Positions 49,867-60,342 of a DNA stretch of 64,000 bases are shown one piece after another. The notes beneath the pieces were generated by a model. The model was not told where the DNA came from and searched no databases. It saw nothing but the letters and a program-made list of their open reading frames with translations. Within the stretch, counting starts at the first letter, position 1. Every line of letters starts with the position of its first letter. The stretch is from Spinacia oleracea (lineage: Eukaryota; Streptophyta; Magnoliopsida; Caryophyllales; Amaranthaceae), in the NCBI RefSeq assembly GCF_020520425.1, contig NC_079491.1, forward strand, positions 44,072,027 to 44,136,026. The letters are read 5' to 3'. A program made the position numbers and the translations under genes.

Positions 49867-51177
49867 ATGAAGATGAACAACCAAGCTTCCAAATCTCATC
49901 TCATGAAAAATGATTTTTATATAATAGATGATCTCCTGCTGCAAATTTTGTTCCGACTACCATGCTCAGAATCAGTTATCAGGTGTAAGTGCGTCAGCAA
50001 GCAGTGGTGTAAGGTAATATCTGAACCTGGATTTGATGCTGAATTTATTGCTCATAAAATCAATAACAGTCAATTGTCCTCATCGAAAAATGAAGAACAA
50101 CTTCCCTCTATATTTGGGCTTCGGCGATACAATAAAAAGCCCTTTATTTATCCCACCCATCCGACCTTTACAAATCTTGACTTTTCGCTAAGTTTTATTC
50201 CAACTTATGAACAAGGACCTGAATACCGTATCGTTGTGAAAGCATCGTGTAGTGATCTCGTTGTATGCATCAGTCCCTCACCAAAAGATCTTTATCTGTA
50301 TGTTTGCAATCCTCGCACCAAGCAATATTTTCAACTGCCTCCACCATCTCAAAAGAAACATCCTGCTTTGATTGGTTTTACTTGTGATCCTTTTTATGTG
50401 TTTGATAAAGAAGCTGACCAAGTTACACTTAGTACTTGTTTTCGATTCAGCGTCTGTTATGCTTTCTTTGCTAGAGCAAAAGCGGATAGACTGGAAATCG
50501 AAATTTTCTCATCTGAAAACAGAGTTTGGAGGAAAGCAATCTTATTGACACCACAGTATTTTGATTATAATTATGCTACGTTAAAAAACTGCTTTACGTA
50601 CAAGGAGATATTGCATTTTTACAGTGACTGTGCCATTATCGGTTTTGATCCTTACAAGATCAATGAGGATGGTGAAATCCATACCCATTTCATTCAGATG
50701 CCCCCATTTGACGCCACTGCAAACCGCGGTGTGTGCATTGGAGTTTTTGGAGGGAAAATACTTGTTGCAGAATTATGTGCACGCTACGTACATCCAAGAC
50801 AATTGATCAATACAGCACAGGTTAGTAATATCAGTATTATTGAACCAGCAAGTAGTGCGTATGGCATAAAGGTTTGGGAGCTTAACAACTATAGCACTGG
50901 TGAATGGTCCATGAAGCATATGATTTATTTTCATGAATTGGTTTCACCAGACTCTCTCCTCACTCAATATACTATGCGAGGATGTCCCAACTCGGAGGTT
51001 CTATTTTTCCATCCAAACGATGCTGATACTGTGTTGTTGAGGCTTCCGAAACTAGTTGCTGAATGTAACTTGAAGGATAAAACGATAAAACGAGTTTGTA
51101 ACTTTAGTAAACAACTTCAGAAGGTATATGGTGTTGCTTTCCCGTGGTGGCCGTCACCACTTCCGTCAATTATGTAG
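49867..51177 (+). CDS. F-box protein (At5g07610-like)
   Basis: A single-exon frame encodes 436 residues. The F-box lies near residues 20-60 (IIDDLLLQILFRLPCSESVIRCKCVSKQW, read in two parts). The rest resembles the beta-rich F-box-associated region of plant F-box proteins, with landmarks VCNPRTKQYFQLP and VWELNNYSTGEWS. Such proteins bind SKP1 through the F-box and recruit targets to SCF ubiquitin ligases; the target is unknown. The ATG at 49867 was chosen because it follows a good splice acceptor at 49857, although the frame stays open back to 49858. The gene appears intact. Confidence 0.85.
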   Translation: MKMNNQASKSHLMKNDFYIIDDLLLQILFRLPCSESVIRCKCVSKQWCKVISEPGFDAEFIAHKINNSQLSSSKNEEQLPSIFGLRRYNKKPFIYPTHPTFTNLDFSLSFIPTYEQGPEYRIVVKASCSDLVVCISPSPKDLYLYVCNPRTKQYFQLPPPSQKKHPALIGFTCDPFYVFDKEADQVTLSTCFRFSVCYAFFARAKADRLEIEIFSSENRVWRKAILLTPQYFDYNYATLKNCFTYKEILHFYSDCAIIGFDPYKINEDGEIHTHFIQMPPFDATANRGVCIGVFGGKILVAELCARYVHPRQLINTAQVSNISIIEPASSAYGIKVWELNNYSTGEWSMKHMIYFHELVSPDSLLTQYTMRGCPNSEVLFFHPNDADTVLLRLPKLVAECNLKDKTIKRVCNFSKQLQKVYGVAFPWWPSPLPSIM

Positions 51178-51749
51178 TGGAGTACTACGTATTACAACAT
51201 TGGCACACGGTTTAAGGAAGAGAATAGAGAAGATATACATTTTATTGTTCTCTTTGGTGCCAATGGAAGCACGCAAGTTATTGTTTGTTTTTCTGTTTAT
51301 GGTGTTAATGTTGAATTCCTGAATCAACCTTTTATTACTACGTACTTATATTAGGTATTAACAAGCCCTTTTATGGCTCATCGTGTCGATGGTGTTTATG
51401 GTCTTCTTCTCCTTGGCTCTTTTTAGGTTCTGTTGTGCATGTCTTTGTTTTTTAGTTTTCAGTTATACGAAGTATAATTTTGGTACTTACCACCTTATAA
51501 TAAAAATTAGTTTTTATCATCTTAAATTTTATAAATGTTATAAAATCACCACCACTTATAATAAAAATTAGTTTTTCTCATCTTAAATTCTATAAATATA
51601 AAATCACTACCGGTTTTTAACATATTTCGTCTATTTTTCCATCATTATAGGTTCACTAGCCGATTTCTCTTTATTTCCCTCCTTTTCGTCTCTTACTCCA
51701 CGAATTCCCACACGTTATACCTCCTTGAATTTGATTGTTTAATTACAAA
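51178..51749 (+). other. 3' flank of the F-box gene
   Basis: No further gene is recognised. A short tandem-like pair, TTATAATAAAAATTAGTTTT, occurs at about 51493 and 51556, and may include polyadenylation signals. Confidence 0.4.
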
Positions 51750-51785
51750 CTAGTTGTTGGACCGTGCGCTAGCGCGCACAGTCCC
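51750..51785 (-). mobile_element. Probable Helitron 3' terminus, reverse orientation
   Basis: Read on the minus strand, the hairpin GTGCGC-GCTA-GCGCAC is followed by CCAACAACTAG and then T. This is a Helitron-type 3' end with CTAG. The element would extend to the right; its 5' end was not found. Confidence 0.5.
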
Positions 51786-51971
51786 CCAAGATATTAAAAA
51801 ACTCTCTCAAAACGTTATACAAATCACAAGCCTAATTCCTCTATGAAAATAGTTGTTAATAGATGATACAAAAACATGGTTAATTACTTAATATAAATTA
51901 AGTAGAAATTTCTATTACATGGTAAATTACTTAATGTAGGTTAAGTGGAAACACAAATTCTTATTTACAAT

Positions 51972-52246
51972 GGGTGCACAATAAATATTGTACACCGGAG
52001 TAAAAGTTGACTCAAAATGCTTAAAAGTTACATTTATATATGTAAAAGTTATCTATTTTTTAATGATAAATTTTTTCATTTGAATAAAAATTATTTCTTC
52101 AAAATCACTAATAATGTATAAATTAATCGTTTGACCCTTTAAAATGTTTATCTAACTTTATAATATAAAAGTTACAGAAAAATAGGTTAAAGTTACGAAA
52201 ATTTGCATAAAAGTTATCTTGGTGTACAATAAATTTATTGTACACC
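51972..52246. mobile_element. MITE-like element with palindromic ends
   Basis: Two related near-perfect palindromes mark the ends. The left one is 51972-51996 (GGTGCACAATAAATATTG core). The right one is 52221-52246, a perfect 26-bp palindrome centred on AAATTT. Because each end is itself a palindrome, the two also form inverted repeats. The interior is AT-rich with AAAGTTA repeats and has no gene. Confidence 0.45.
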
Positions 52247-52440
52247 TTGTACGCGCAAGACCTTTTGAAGTAGAAATCCCTTATACATAAGTGATCCAAA
52301 AGTGCAATGGGCATTTCCTGAGAAAATAAAATAAAATTGCAGGTGTTCCATATTCTTCTTAAAAGAATCCACTACAATTGTTTAAATACTAAAGTCATGC
52401 AACATAAATAATGGTTGCTTTCAAAAGGCTTATATAGTTC
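52247..52440. other. Short intergenic stretch, nothing recognised
   Basis: AT-rich sequence; no gene or repeat is supported. Confidence 0.4.
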
Positions 52441-55085
52441 TTATACTACATAGCTTTTACACATATATAATATTGATTCTATCAGAGCTTGTACACATAC
52501 AAACTGGAGGCATTTCTGAAAGCATTTACTCTTCGGCTGCAAAGACTCCTCGACATTACCCTCTAGAGGTAGCCACACTACAGTTCAAAAGTGAAAGTGA
52601 GGCTACAAATCATTCAAAGAGGAAACAAAAACGATGAGTTGAAACTAACCTTCTATAAGAAATGAAATTGAACATTCATGCATGCTACTAACCCCGAACA
52701 AGCTACCAAGCAAGTTAAAGAAATAAGCAAAAGTATAATATGACTCTTAGGATAAGCATTGTTAAAATTTCAGCAACAAGAAAATCAGTTGGCTTGAGTT
52801 TGTAGAGAGAAAAAAGAATATAGAAGTGGAAAGGAGAGATGGATAGGAGGAAAGATAAAAAAATTTAAGGGAGAAAAGAGGAAAATGTGGCATTCCTTCT
52901 TTTTCAAAGGAAAGTTGTTTTCCACCTTTGGCAAAACAAACAAAGGAAAATGGGAAAATCTTTTCCCTGGAAAGTGATTTCTATAAAAAAAAAAACAGAG
53001 CCTAAGCAAAGTACTGAAAGAGATCCTTTCAGTAAGAATATAATTGTGTAGTATAGGTTTACATCACATTATATGATATTGTCAGACGCCACGAGAAAAG
53101 TAAAGTAGTAAACTATTGTATTATGAGCGAAGCAAAAGAAAAAAGCACCGCAAAAGGTAGTTTCATGTAGAGTGGAAAAGAGTAACTATCAGATTGAGAT
53201 AGTTCAGGAAAATAAAACAATTACGAATACAAGATAGTTATGCTCCTAGAGAATACAGATTGCATCCATCAAAGGATGATAAAATAACATGCTAAGGAGC
53301 ATACCAAAACATACAAAGCACATATGCATCATACATTTATACATTTATACATTTATACCCAGATTATACTGTATCAAAAGTAGTAAAAAGTTGGGAAGCC
53401 AATAGAGTGCTTCAGCATTAAAAATTGCTCAGTGTTGGATTGCTTACTGTCAAGAGTTGGGTCTACAGGAGACGAAAAATGCATCTGAAATCCAAAGCAT
53501 CCAAGACCTCTGTTTAATTCCACAAAGCCGGGAAGCCATTCAACCTTAACTATAGGCGCATCAGCCTAAAATAGCCATATAAGAACTCATGATTTAACAT
53601 AGAACAATAGAAGCCATTGGATATACCTTGGTTTTTGAATAAAACAAGTCTGACTTTGGTCATTTGCTCAATTTCTACTCAATGACCCCACTAACCTTGT
53701 TGGAAAAATAGGCACACCAGAAGCCACAAGCAGAAGCCATTAGAGATTCCTCTGAAGAGTATAGCGCTGGAGAAAGAATAAAGTAATAGATATCAATATG
53801 ACCTGATACATCGCAAGAAAATTAAAATAAATAGGAACACTTAACCAATATTGTGTACTTGCACAGATTAACAGTTCATTTTCCTATTGATTCTTCCAGA
53901 TGTCCACGGGTAATAACCAATTTTGAAACCCAGCCATTCAAGAGTAATCCTTCAAGAAATGTCTCTCCTGTAACATACTAACATATATCTCATATTTATA
54001 AGAACATAGCTTACCACCACCCAAAACACATTGGGACTTGAAGAAAGTTCGAAAGTAGTTTGTAGTTTTGTACATAGTAGCAATAGAGAGAAAATGTAAC
54101 AAATTAATACCCATCTGTGAGCTATCATCCAACAGTGCATCAAGTACATTGTTCATAGAGTTCTGTAACAACGAGTAACCCTTTAGATGAGGAACAACCA
54201 AGGATGATGAACTTCTCTGCATGAAAACAATGTTTTAAAAGACGGCACTAAAAGCTATTTGTAGGCTCCTAGAATTACAGACTAAGTAAAATATGAGAGA
54301 ACCTGAGTTCCAAAGACTTGCAGACCCCAATTCGAGGAAATATCTTCCTGTCCGTTATTATTTAAGGCCCCAACATCCCCATCAACTTCAGATATCTACA
54401 AAAGCCAGTATCTTTGCATGTAACTATCTAAGTATGGGGGGAAATGAGAAAGAAGAAAAAACAAGACAAGACAACCCAATATACCGTCTTCTTAAAATCT
54501 TGAAGGGCTTCGGTCAGTTTATTTTCTTTCTCATTAGCATCATCATCATCTGATTCATAAACATTCCGATTTTTCACAACCTTAGGCTTTCTCTTCTTTT
54601 TTTTTTCTTGCTCCTTGTGGTCATTAAAAAGATCATCTAAGCCAAGTAGTTTTTTCCTGAAATGTTCTAAAGGCACGTACACACAAGTCAATTTTCCAGA
54701 AGCTTGCGGGAATGGCGTGATTACCTACTGTCAACAAAACTCTTGCTAATGATTACCTACTGACAAGCAACTGACATGCCAAAGAAATGGTAACCCACAC
54801 CTATTTTAGAAACAAATGACAAAGCTTGTGTACATAGAATACATATTTTTCAAAAATCAGCATTCCTTTTCATTAATATTATAAAGCACGAACTTCATGT
54901 TCATTGAGGAGTTCACCTAAATAACCATTGATGTTACTATAGGAATTTTGAAATACATGTAGACAGATTGTTACCTTCACAACTTCCTCCATAGGCATAT
55001 CATTCATCTCTGAAAACAACTTCGAAGGTAGGCTCCTAATAACACCCAGATGCGCCAGATCATCTAATGACAAGTATTGCCACAC
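52441..55085 (-). CDS. Unrecognised multi-exon gene, 5' part not found
   Basis: Exons on the minus strand: 55085-54975, 54800-54757, 54656-54485, 54395-54303, 54216-54111, 53766-53696 and 53565-53448. A possible last exon is 52577-52441 ending in TAA. All introns have GT/AG ends and every exon phase fits the next, giving one continuous frame of about 240 residues before the tentative last exon. Landmarks are LAHLGVIRSLPSKLFSEMND, RKKLLGLDDLFNDHKEQEKK, an acidic YESDDDDANEKEN segment, LVVPHLKGYSLLQNSMNNVL and VKVEWLPGFVELNRGLGCFG. The basic-acidic middle suggests a nuclear protein, but I know no matching family. The acceptor before 55085 is weak, and upstream exons are missing or unrecognised. 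Confidence 0.55.
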
Positions 55086-55602
55086 CTTGGTTTAAGCGAG
55101 TTTCATGGTACAACAGGTTTGAAACCAATGCTCAAGGTCCAACAGGCTCAAGATAAGATTGACCTGAAAAGTAATTAACATGAAATGAAATACAGTGTTC
55201 TCAACAAAATATGAAAAGGTTAACTATTTCTTCAAATGCAGTGGTGCCTAATTACAAAGTTAAAGATAAATAATCTATTTCATATTTAAGCAAGTAAACC
55301 TGAAATAACGATAGCATAAGAAACTAAGAACAAATAACTACTATTTGCTATCTACTAAAATAAAGATGATAAAAGCACCCGAAGCCCATTTTTTATACTC
55401 CATAACAAACATACTCCGTAGTAGATTCTTTATATAAAGTGTAGCAAAAAAGTAAATAGAAAGCAAAAAAAACTATAAATTAAAGAAGCTATTGATATAA
55501 TATGGATTATTTGCACTCATAAGTATCATCAATGTACTTTATAAATGATCAACCCCATTTCTTCCTTTATCTTCTTACTCAATTACTATGATTTCTCTTT
55601 AT
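55086..55602. other. Stretch upstream of the minus-strand gene
   Basis: No convincing exon or promoter was found. The sequence is AT-rich with a long A/T-rich part at 55440-55600. Confidence 0.35.
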
Positions 55603-56545
55603 GGCCTGTTTGGTAATGGGGATTTCATTTTAAAAGTTGAATTTGGCCCAAATAACCTGTTTGGGGATTAAAAAGAATTTGAATTTAGATTTGGCTCAAA
55701 TCCAAGGACATGGAAAAATAAGTTTGGGCCTGGTATTTGAAATGCATTCTAAATTGCTGTCATTTCAAATCCTTCCAATTGAAGCTTGCTCCATCAAACC
55801 ATCACTGATTGCAGCAAAGTAGCAAACCACCATTCTCTCTCCTCTAATTTCAGCGACTCCATCCCCTTCAAAAAAATATAAAAAAATCTGTGACTCCGTC
55901 GCCAATTCGCCGCCGCTAAGAGAACCACCACGACCTCCACCTCCAACTCCTTATTGCCTCCTCTCAACCTTCATCAATTCTCTCTCCTATTCACCTTAGC
56001 TTGTTCAATCTCTTCACCACTCGTTCTCGCAACCTCTTCGTCGCCTCGTTGCCGCTGCCGCCTCACATCCTCATCGTCGCCACCACCACGGCCACCACTG
56101 GCATGTTGGATGTCGACGTTGACCCTTCCATCCCCTCTCCTTGGTTTATGAAATAACGTTAACAGATTGAAGAAAATCGAAGGAGTTAGGATTAGGGATT
56201 TTTTCCCCAAATTTGAATGGCACTGCAGTTGTTGATTAACAAGGCTGATTTAAATTTTATATATTTCATTGTCGATTAATCAAATAATTCGACATAATTG
56301 TTGAATTACCATTGTTTTTTTTAATTTTTTTGGGGGTAATATGTTTTTCTTTAGTTTACAAGCAAAAGCAATGCATTAAATCAATTGAAATTCATTTAAT
56401 TCCCAAACAACCTATTCAAATTTGAAATTCTGCATTTGAAATTCTTATGTTTTCCAAACACCAAATTTGGAATTGAATTCTAAGATTTCAATTCCAGAAA
56501 TTGAATTCCATAATTTAAAATGAAATCCATGTTCCAAACGCAACC
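55603..56545. mobile_element. Tourist/Harbinger- or hAT-like non-autonomous DNA transposon
   Basis: The left end GGCCTGTTTGGTAATGG and the right end in reverse (GGTTGCGTTTGGAACATGG) form imperfect inverted repeats of about 40 bases, both continuing with GATTTCATTTTAAA. Sub-terminal copies of ATTTGAAATTC-type words occur on both sides. The GC-richer centre (55850-56150) looks exon-like but has no recognisable product. A clear target duplication was not found. Confidence 0.5.
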
Positions 56546-57471
56546 TTAAGGGGTTTGTTCAATCAATAAAAATTTAAAAATTACTGATCTTTTAACCTAA
56601 TTAAACCAATAGGCTAGTCAGGTTAAAATTTTAGCAAATCTAATATATCATCACACATTCATACAAATGAAACTGCAAACCATAAATTATTTAATCAAAA
56701 GTGTAAACTATAAAGATCATAACTAAAAAAAGAAGCTAATTGTACCCAATAAATCTTGATAATGGAGGCAACAACAATGGCGTCAAGCTTGACATTGGAG
56801 CCACTAAATTTATCAAGTTTGACAAGGGAGCCGCTCTAGGTCTAGTCGATTAAATTAGAATAATGAAACACCAAAATCCCCTAAAAATCAAAAATTGAAT
56901 ACCTAGACCTAGAAAATTCAGATATTGAGAGGAGATAAAGAAGAAAAATACCTGAATAGGATTTAACAAAGAGATTGAGAGAGAAGGGGATTGAAGAGGA
57001 GAGTGGTTCATGAGCCAAGGGCTGCAATTTAGCGGATCTATACGAAAATTTATATCCTCCAAATGCCCGGTAGCTTTCCGCCGTCGAAGAAACGATCCAG
57101 CTCGAATGCAGCACTGCCACCGCCTAGTTGAGGCTGAGACAAACGTCCTGGACAAAATTAACAACATTCTTTGAAGTTTGAACAGTCAAATATTGTAAAT
57201 TATTGAATTTTCAAGTCGGATTAATTTGCATTCCAAAAAGAAAACAAGTGGGCTTCACAGTGACACCCAACTACTAAAGTTTAATATAGTATTCTACTGA
57301 AGCCCAACCCCAAACTCTCCCGAGGAAAAAAAAAAAGAAGAAGAAAAGGGAAGAGAGGAGAGAGGGAGAAATATGATCTTAAAATACAGAACTTGATCAA
57401 GGATTTTTCTTCAGTGTAATTGCAAAAATTAACATAAATTTTCAAATAATCTAAGATGATAAAGAAATTAC
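56546..57471. other. Intergenic stretch, possible minus-strand leader at 57170-56850
   Basis: A 105-codon minus-strand frame (57167-56850) begins MLLILSRTFVSASTRRWQ and soon becomes hydrophobic and low in complexity. I see no domain and do not call it. A purine-rich run lies near 57330-57372. The missing C-terminal exons of the GLDH pseudogene are not here. Confidence 0.4.
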
Positions 57472-59650
57472 TTGTGATTTTTCTTTATCTCATCCATATT
57501 AGAGATATAGGTGTGCTCTACAAGCTCCTGCCTATCAACACACTGAAGGGTGACTTCAGCCACTACTCCGAGTCCTCCAAGACCAACACGAGCAAGATAA
57601 AATAGCTCCGGATCTTTCTCTTTAGATAGCTCTACAGTACCCTTGGCAGGAGTGACCAGTTTCACGGAAATAACTTGCTAATCAATAGGTGGCAATCTTG
57701 CACCAGTACCATGAGCACCAACCTAAAAGCATTTTGCTGTTAGAAACAAAGCTAGTGAGGAGAAAAATGCTTATACAATACAGTATTACACTACTTATTC
57801 TGTTATGTATTCTTCTAAGACACAGTATGATGAAACAAACCTAGAACACCATAACTTTCCAAATAAAATTATAAAAATCCTTATGATTTTCCTCGCCTCT
57901 CATATTCTAGAATTTTTTCTCTATGCAAACCGGGAAAGAGGTCATTTCTTTTCCTTGCATTTCAAGAGGACAGAAAATACATCTATGTAAACTGATAAAG
58001 GACCTGGAAAAATGCAGTAGAGAAGATCCCCAAATTTAGAGAGAGAAAGAAGGAGCTGTATTCTATTTAGCTTGGGAAAAACGCTAGAAGAATTACAACT
58101 ATATGTGGTACAATTGCTGACCACATGACAGAATATTCTAATTGACACTAAACAACCCAAATAACAATTTAGCTAGGAAAATGACTAAATTACCCATTAC
58201 AGAAAATAGAAAGAAAGCAGTAAAATATATGTTCTACCCTCAATTGAAACAATTGTATTGAGAAAGAAGTATTTTCGTATTCCTTCATAGTTAGATCATA
58301 TTAACTGCGGTCCTTAACATTTGTCAAAAGACAACTATCAAACCTTTGGCAAAAGTAGATTGATATGAAGGTGGCCTAGTAAATATAAAATAATCATTAA
58401 AAAGCATATACATGGAATGTAAGCTCTTGAAAACTGAAGGAGTGAAGGTAGTTTAATCAGCAAAGAATCATACATTCATTGAAATAACTAAGCTTGAGAA
58501 TTTAGCTGTTGTTTCATCACATTCTATCATGATTGGACAAGTAATCTCCATTTTTGAAAATACAAATCTTAACAATGCTAAAAACAAAAAACGTTCCATG
58601 TAGTTAACAATTAGAACCAAAATCCTCTGATTTCTAGCACATTATCCAATAATATATTCCTAGCGGCATTTGTAGCTTCGACTTCTTTCTCCCAGACACC
58701 TAAAGCTAGATTAAAAAACCAGTGAAAGCTGAAACTTATCCTAGAGTTCTCCTGCTAAACTTTCTAGTTAAGTCATAGTTTCATCATCTAAGAACAAATG
58801 TATGTCACATAAGATTAGTGTTACCTAAGTCGCTAGTTTGAGTCCCAGACAGTGGATACAGGTTCACAATTCACTATCTAATTTGCTAAATTAAGCCCAA
58901 AAAGTACGACTTTCATGTTAAAATCCCCGTCTATTGGTTCACAAGTGATTGGGGAATTAGGCAAATCCCGCCAACATCGATGACCTTCATGGCTCTCTAC
59001 ACACCATACCCACATAAAGTAACTCCTACATTCTACAATCAACATTCAACATTCTCACACAAAAGGAAAAACAAACAAAAATTGAAACCATTCAAACCCA
59101 ACAACATTCAGCAATATCAAATGGAATCCATAAAGCTGGAAACTAATGAATTAATATGAAATCGACCTGAAGAATTCCACCAATCTTCTGCTCCCTAATA
59201 GAAGCAAAATTTTGCAAAGTAAGTCCGTACTCCTAAATTTGATCAACAAGCTGCTGAACTCTAATACCAGCTTCAACTCTAACAGTCTTCTTCTCCCTTA
59301 TCAACCTCCAATACCTTATCCGACAAGCCTAAATTCACCATGCCAGCCCGAGAAAGCCCAACCCCATTTGGAGAAAGACCCGACCCAACATGCCCAATCT
59401 TCTCGGACTTTTGATGGGCTTCTTGGACAAGTTTTTCGAGGTCCAAAATCGATTTCGGTTGAATGAAATTGCGGGTATGGACCTCATGGGTACCACTCGA
59501 ATTAGAGATGGTGTGAAGATCTTCGGGGAGAGGGGCGTATTCGAAGAGTTGGGCTTTTTTTTGCTTGGCGTTTTCTGGGAAAGGGAAGGAATAGTAGGTT
59601 CCAACGCCGCAACCGAGGAGGAGGAGGGAGTATCCGATGATACAGACCTC
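57472..59650 (-). pseudogene. GLDH: L-galactono-1,4-lactone dehydrogenase pseudogene, 5' half only
   Basis: Two exons remain on the minus strand, about 59650-59167 and 57722-57472, with a 1444-bp intron. They correspond to the N-terminal FAD-binding half of GLDH, the mitochondrial enzyme of the last ascorbate-synthesis step. Landmarks are TYYSFPFPENAK, YAPLPEDLHT, VGSGLSPNGVGLSRAGMVNL, VGAHGTGARLPP and GLGGLGVVAEVTLQC. Defects: one extra G in the G-run at 59295-59297 shifts the frame, TAG at 59233-59235 replaces an expected Gln codon, and TAG at 57678-57680 replaces an expected Glu codon. The presequence exon and the C-terminal half are absent. The retained intron indicates a DNA-level duplicate, not a retrocopy. 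Confidence 0.85.
58858..58975 (+). repeat. Dispersed repeat, copy B
   Basis: It resembles 49256-49370 in the same orientation (see that copy). It lies within the pseudogene intron. Confidence 0.45.
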
Positions 59651-59866
59651 CTGATGTATATAATTTAAACTGATACATTGATTATTTCTATTATCAAACC
59701 ATCCGTGCTTCAAATTTTAAGACATCGCGGAGAACAAGAAAAATCAGGTGAATGGTTGTGATTTTGTGATAATGGGAAATTTTACCTCTCAGCATATCTG
59801 GATAGGTGATCAACAACAACCATGCTTCTTCATAGGTATTGGATTTAAGGATATGAACTGCTTAAC

Positions 59867-60342
59867 CTGAAAAATGTTAGAAGACCTTCCATTTGGTGCA
59901 GGATTTGATGCCAGGACACTATGCTTGTTTGGTGGAAGCGCTGGCCAGCTGAGCTTCCGTTGGCCCGTATCGTAGTTATCTGCTTGCACGATCCCCGCAG
60001 AACGCATCATTTTTTGAATATTAGTTTGAGGTATGGGCCTCATTGCTGCTAATTTTAGCTTATGCCGGATGGGGAAACCGGACTATAAGTCCTTTTCAAA
60101 AGATCTAGTTGCTTTATCTTCTTGCTCAACTTTTATTGTAGACAGGTAACAACCATACAAGCAACGGCTTGATCCTTGACCTGTTCCATACATATTTCTG
60201 CTTGGAGGAGATGGAGCAGATAGATCATTATTGTGTGGATGTCTACCTTTCTCCTGTATTATACATAACAAATGACGATCAACATCATCTCTCTTAAGCA
60301 ACAACCAGTCCTTGAATGCTTGCAATTCCAAGGGCTGCCAGA
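59867..60342 (-). CDS. Possible exons of an unrecognised gene
   Basis: Minus-strand segment 60045-59867 has an acceptor TTAGCAG and a donor CAG|GTTAAG and encodes RPIPQTNIQKMMRSAGIVQA followed by a Pro/Asn-rich part. Upstream, an acceptor CCTCAG before 60342 opens a frame (LELQAFKDWLLLKRDDVDRH) running to a stop at 60083. The two do not join in frame by any splice I could find. They may be remnants of one gene. No family is recognised. Confidence 0.35.

Noticed and set aside
52785..53009. 74-codon Phe/Pro-rich minus-strand frame
   Set aside because: It is the complement of purine-rich low-complexity DNA lying in an intron-like stretch of the minus-strand gene.
56850..57167. 105-codon minus-strand frame near the GLDH pseudogene
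   Set aside because: It does not match the missing GLDH parts and turns into low-complexity hydrophobic sequence.
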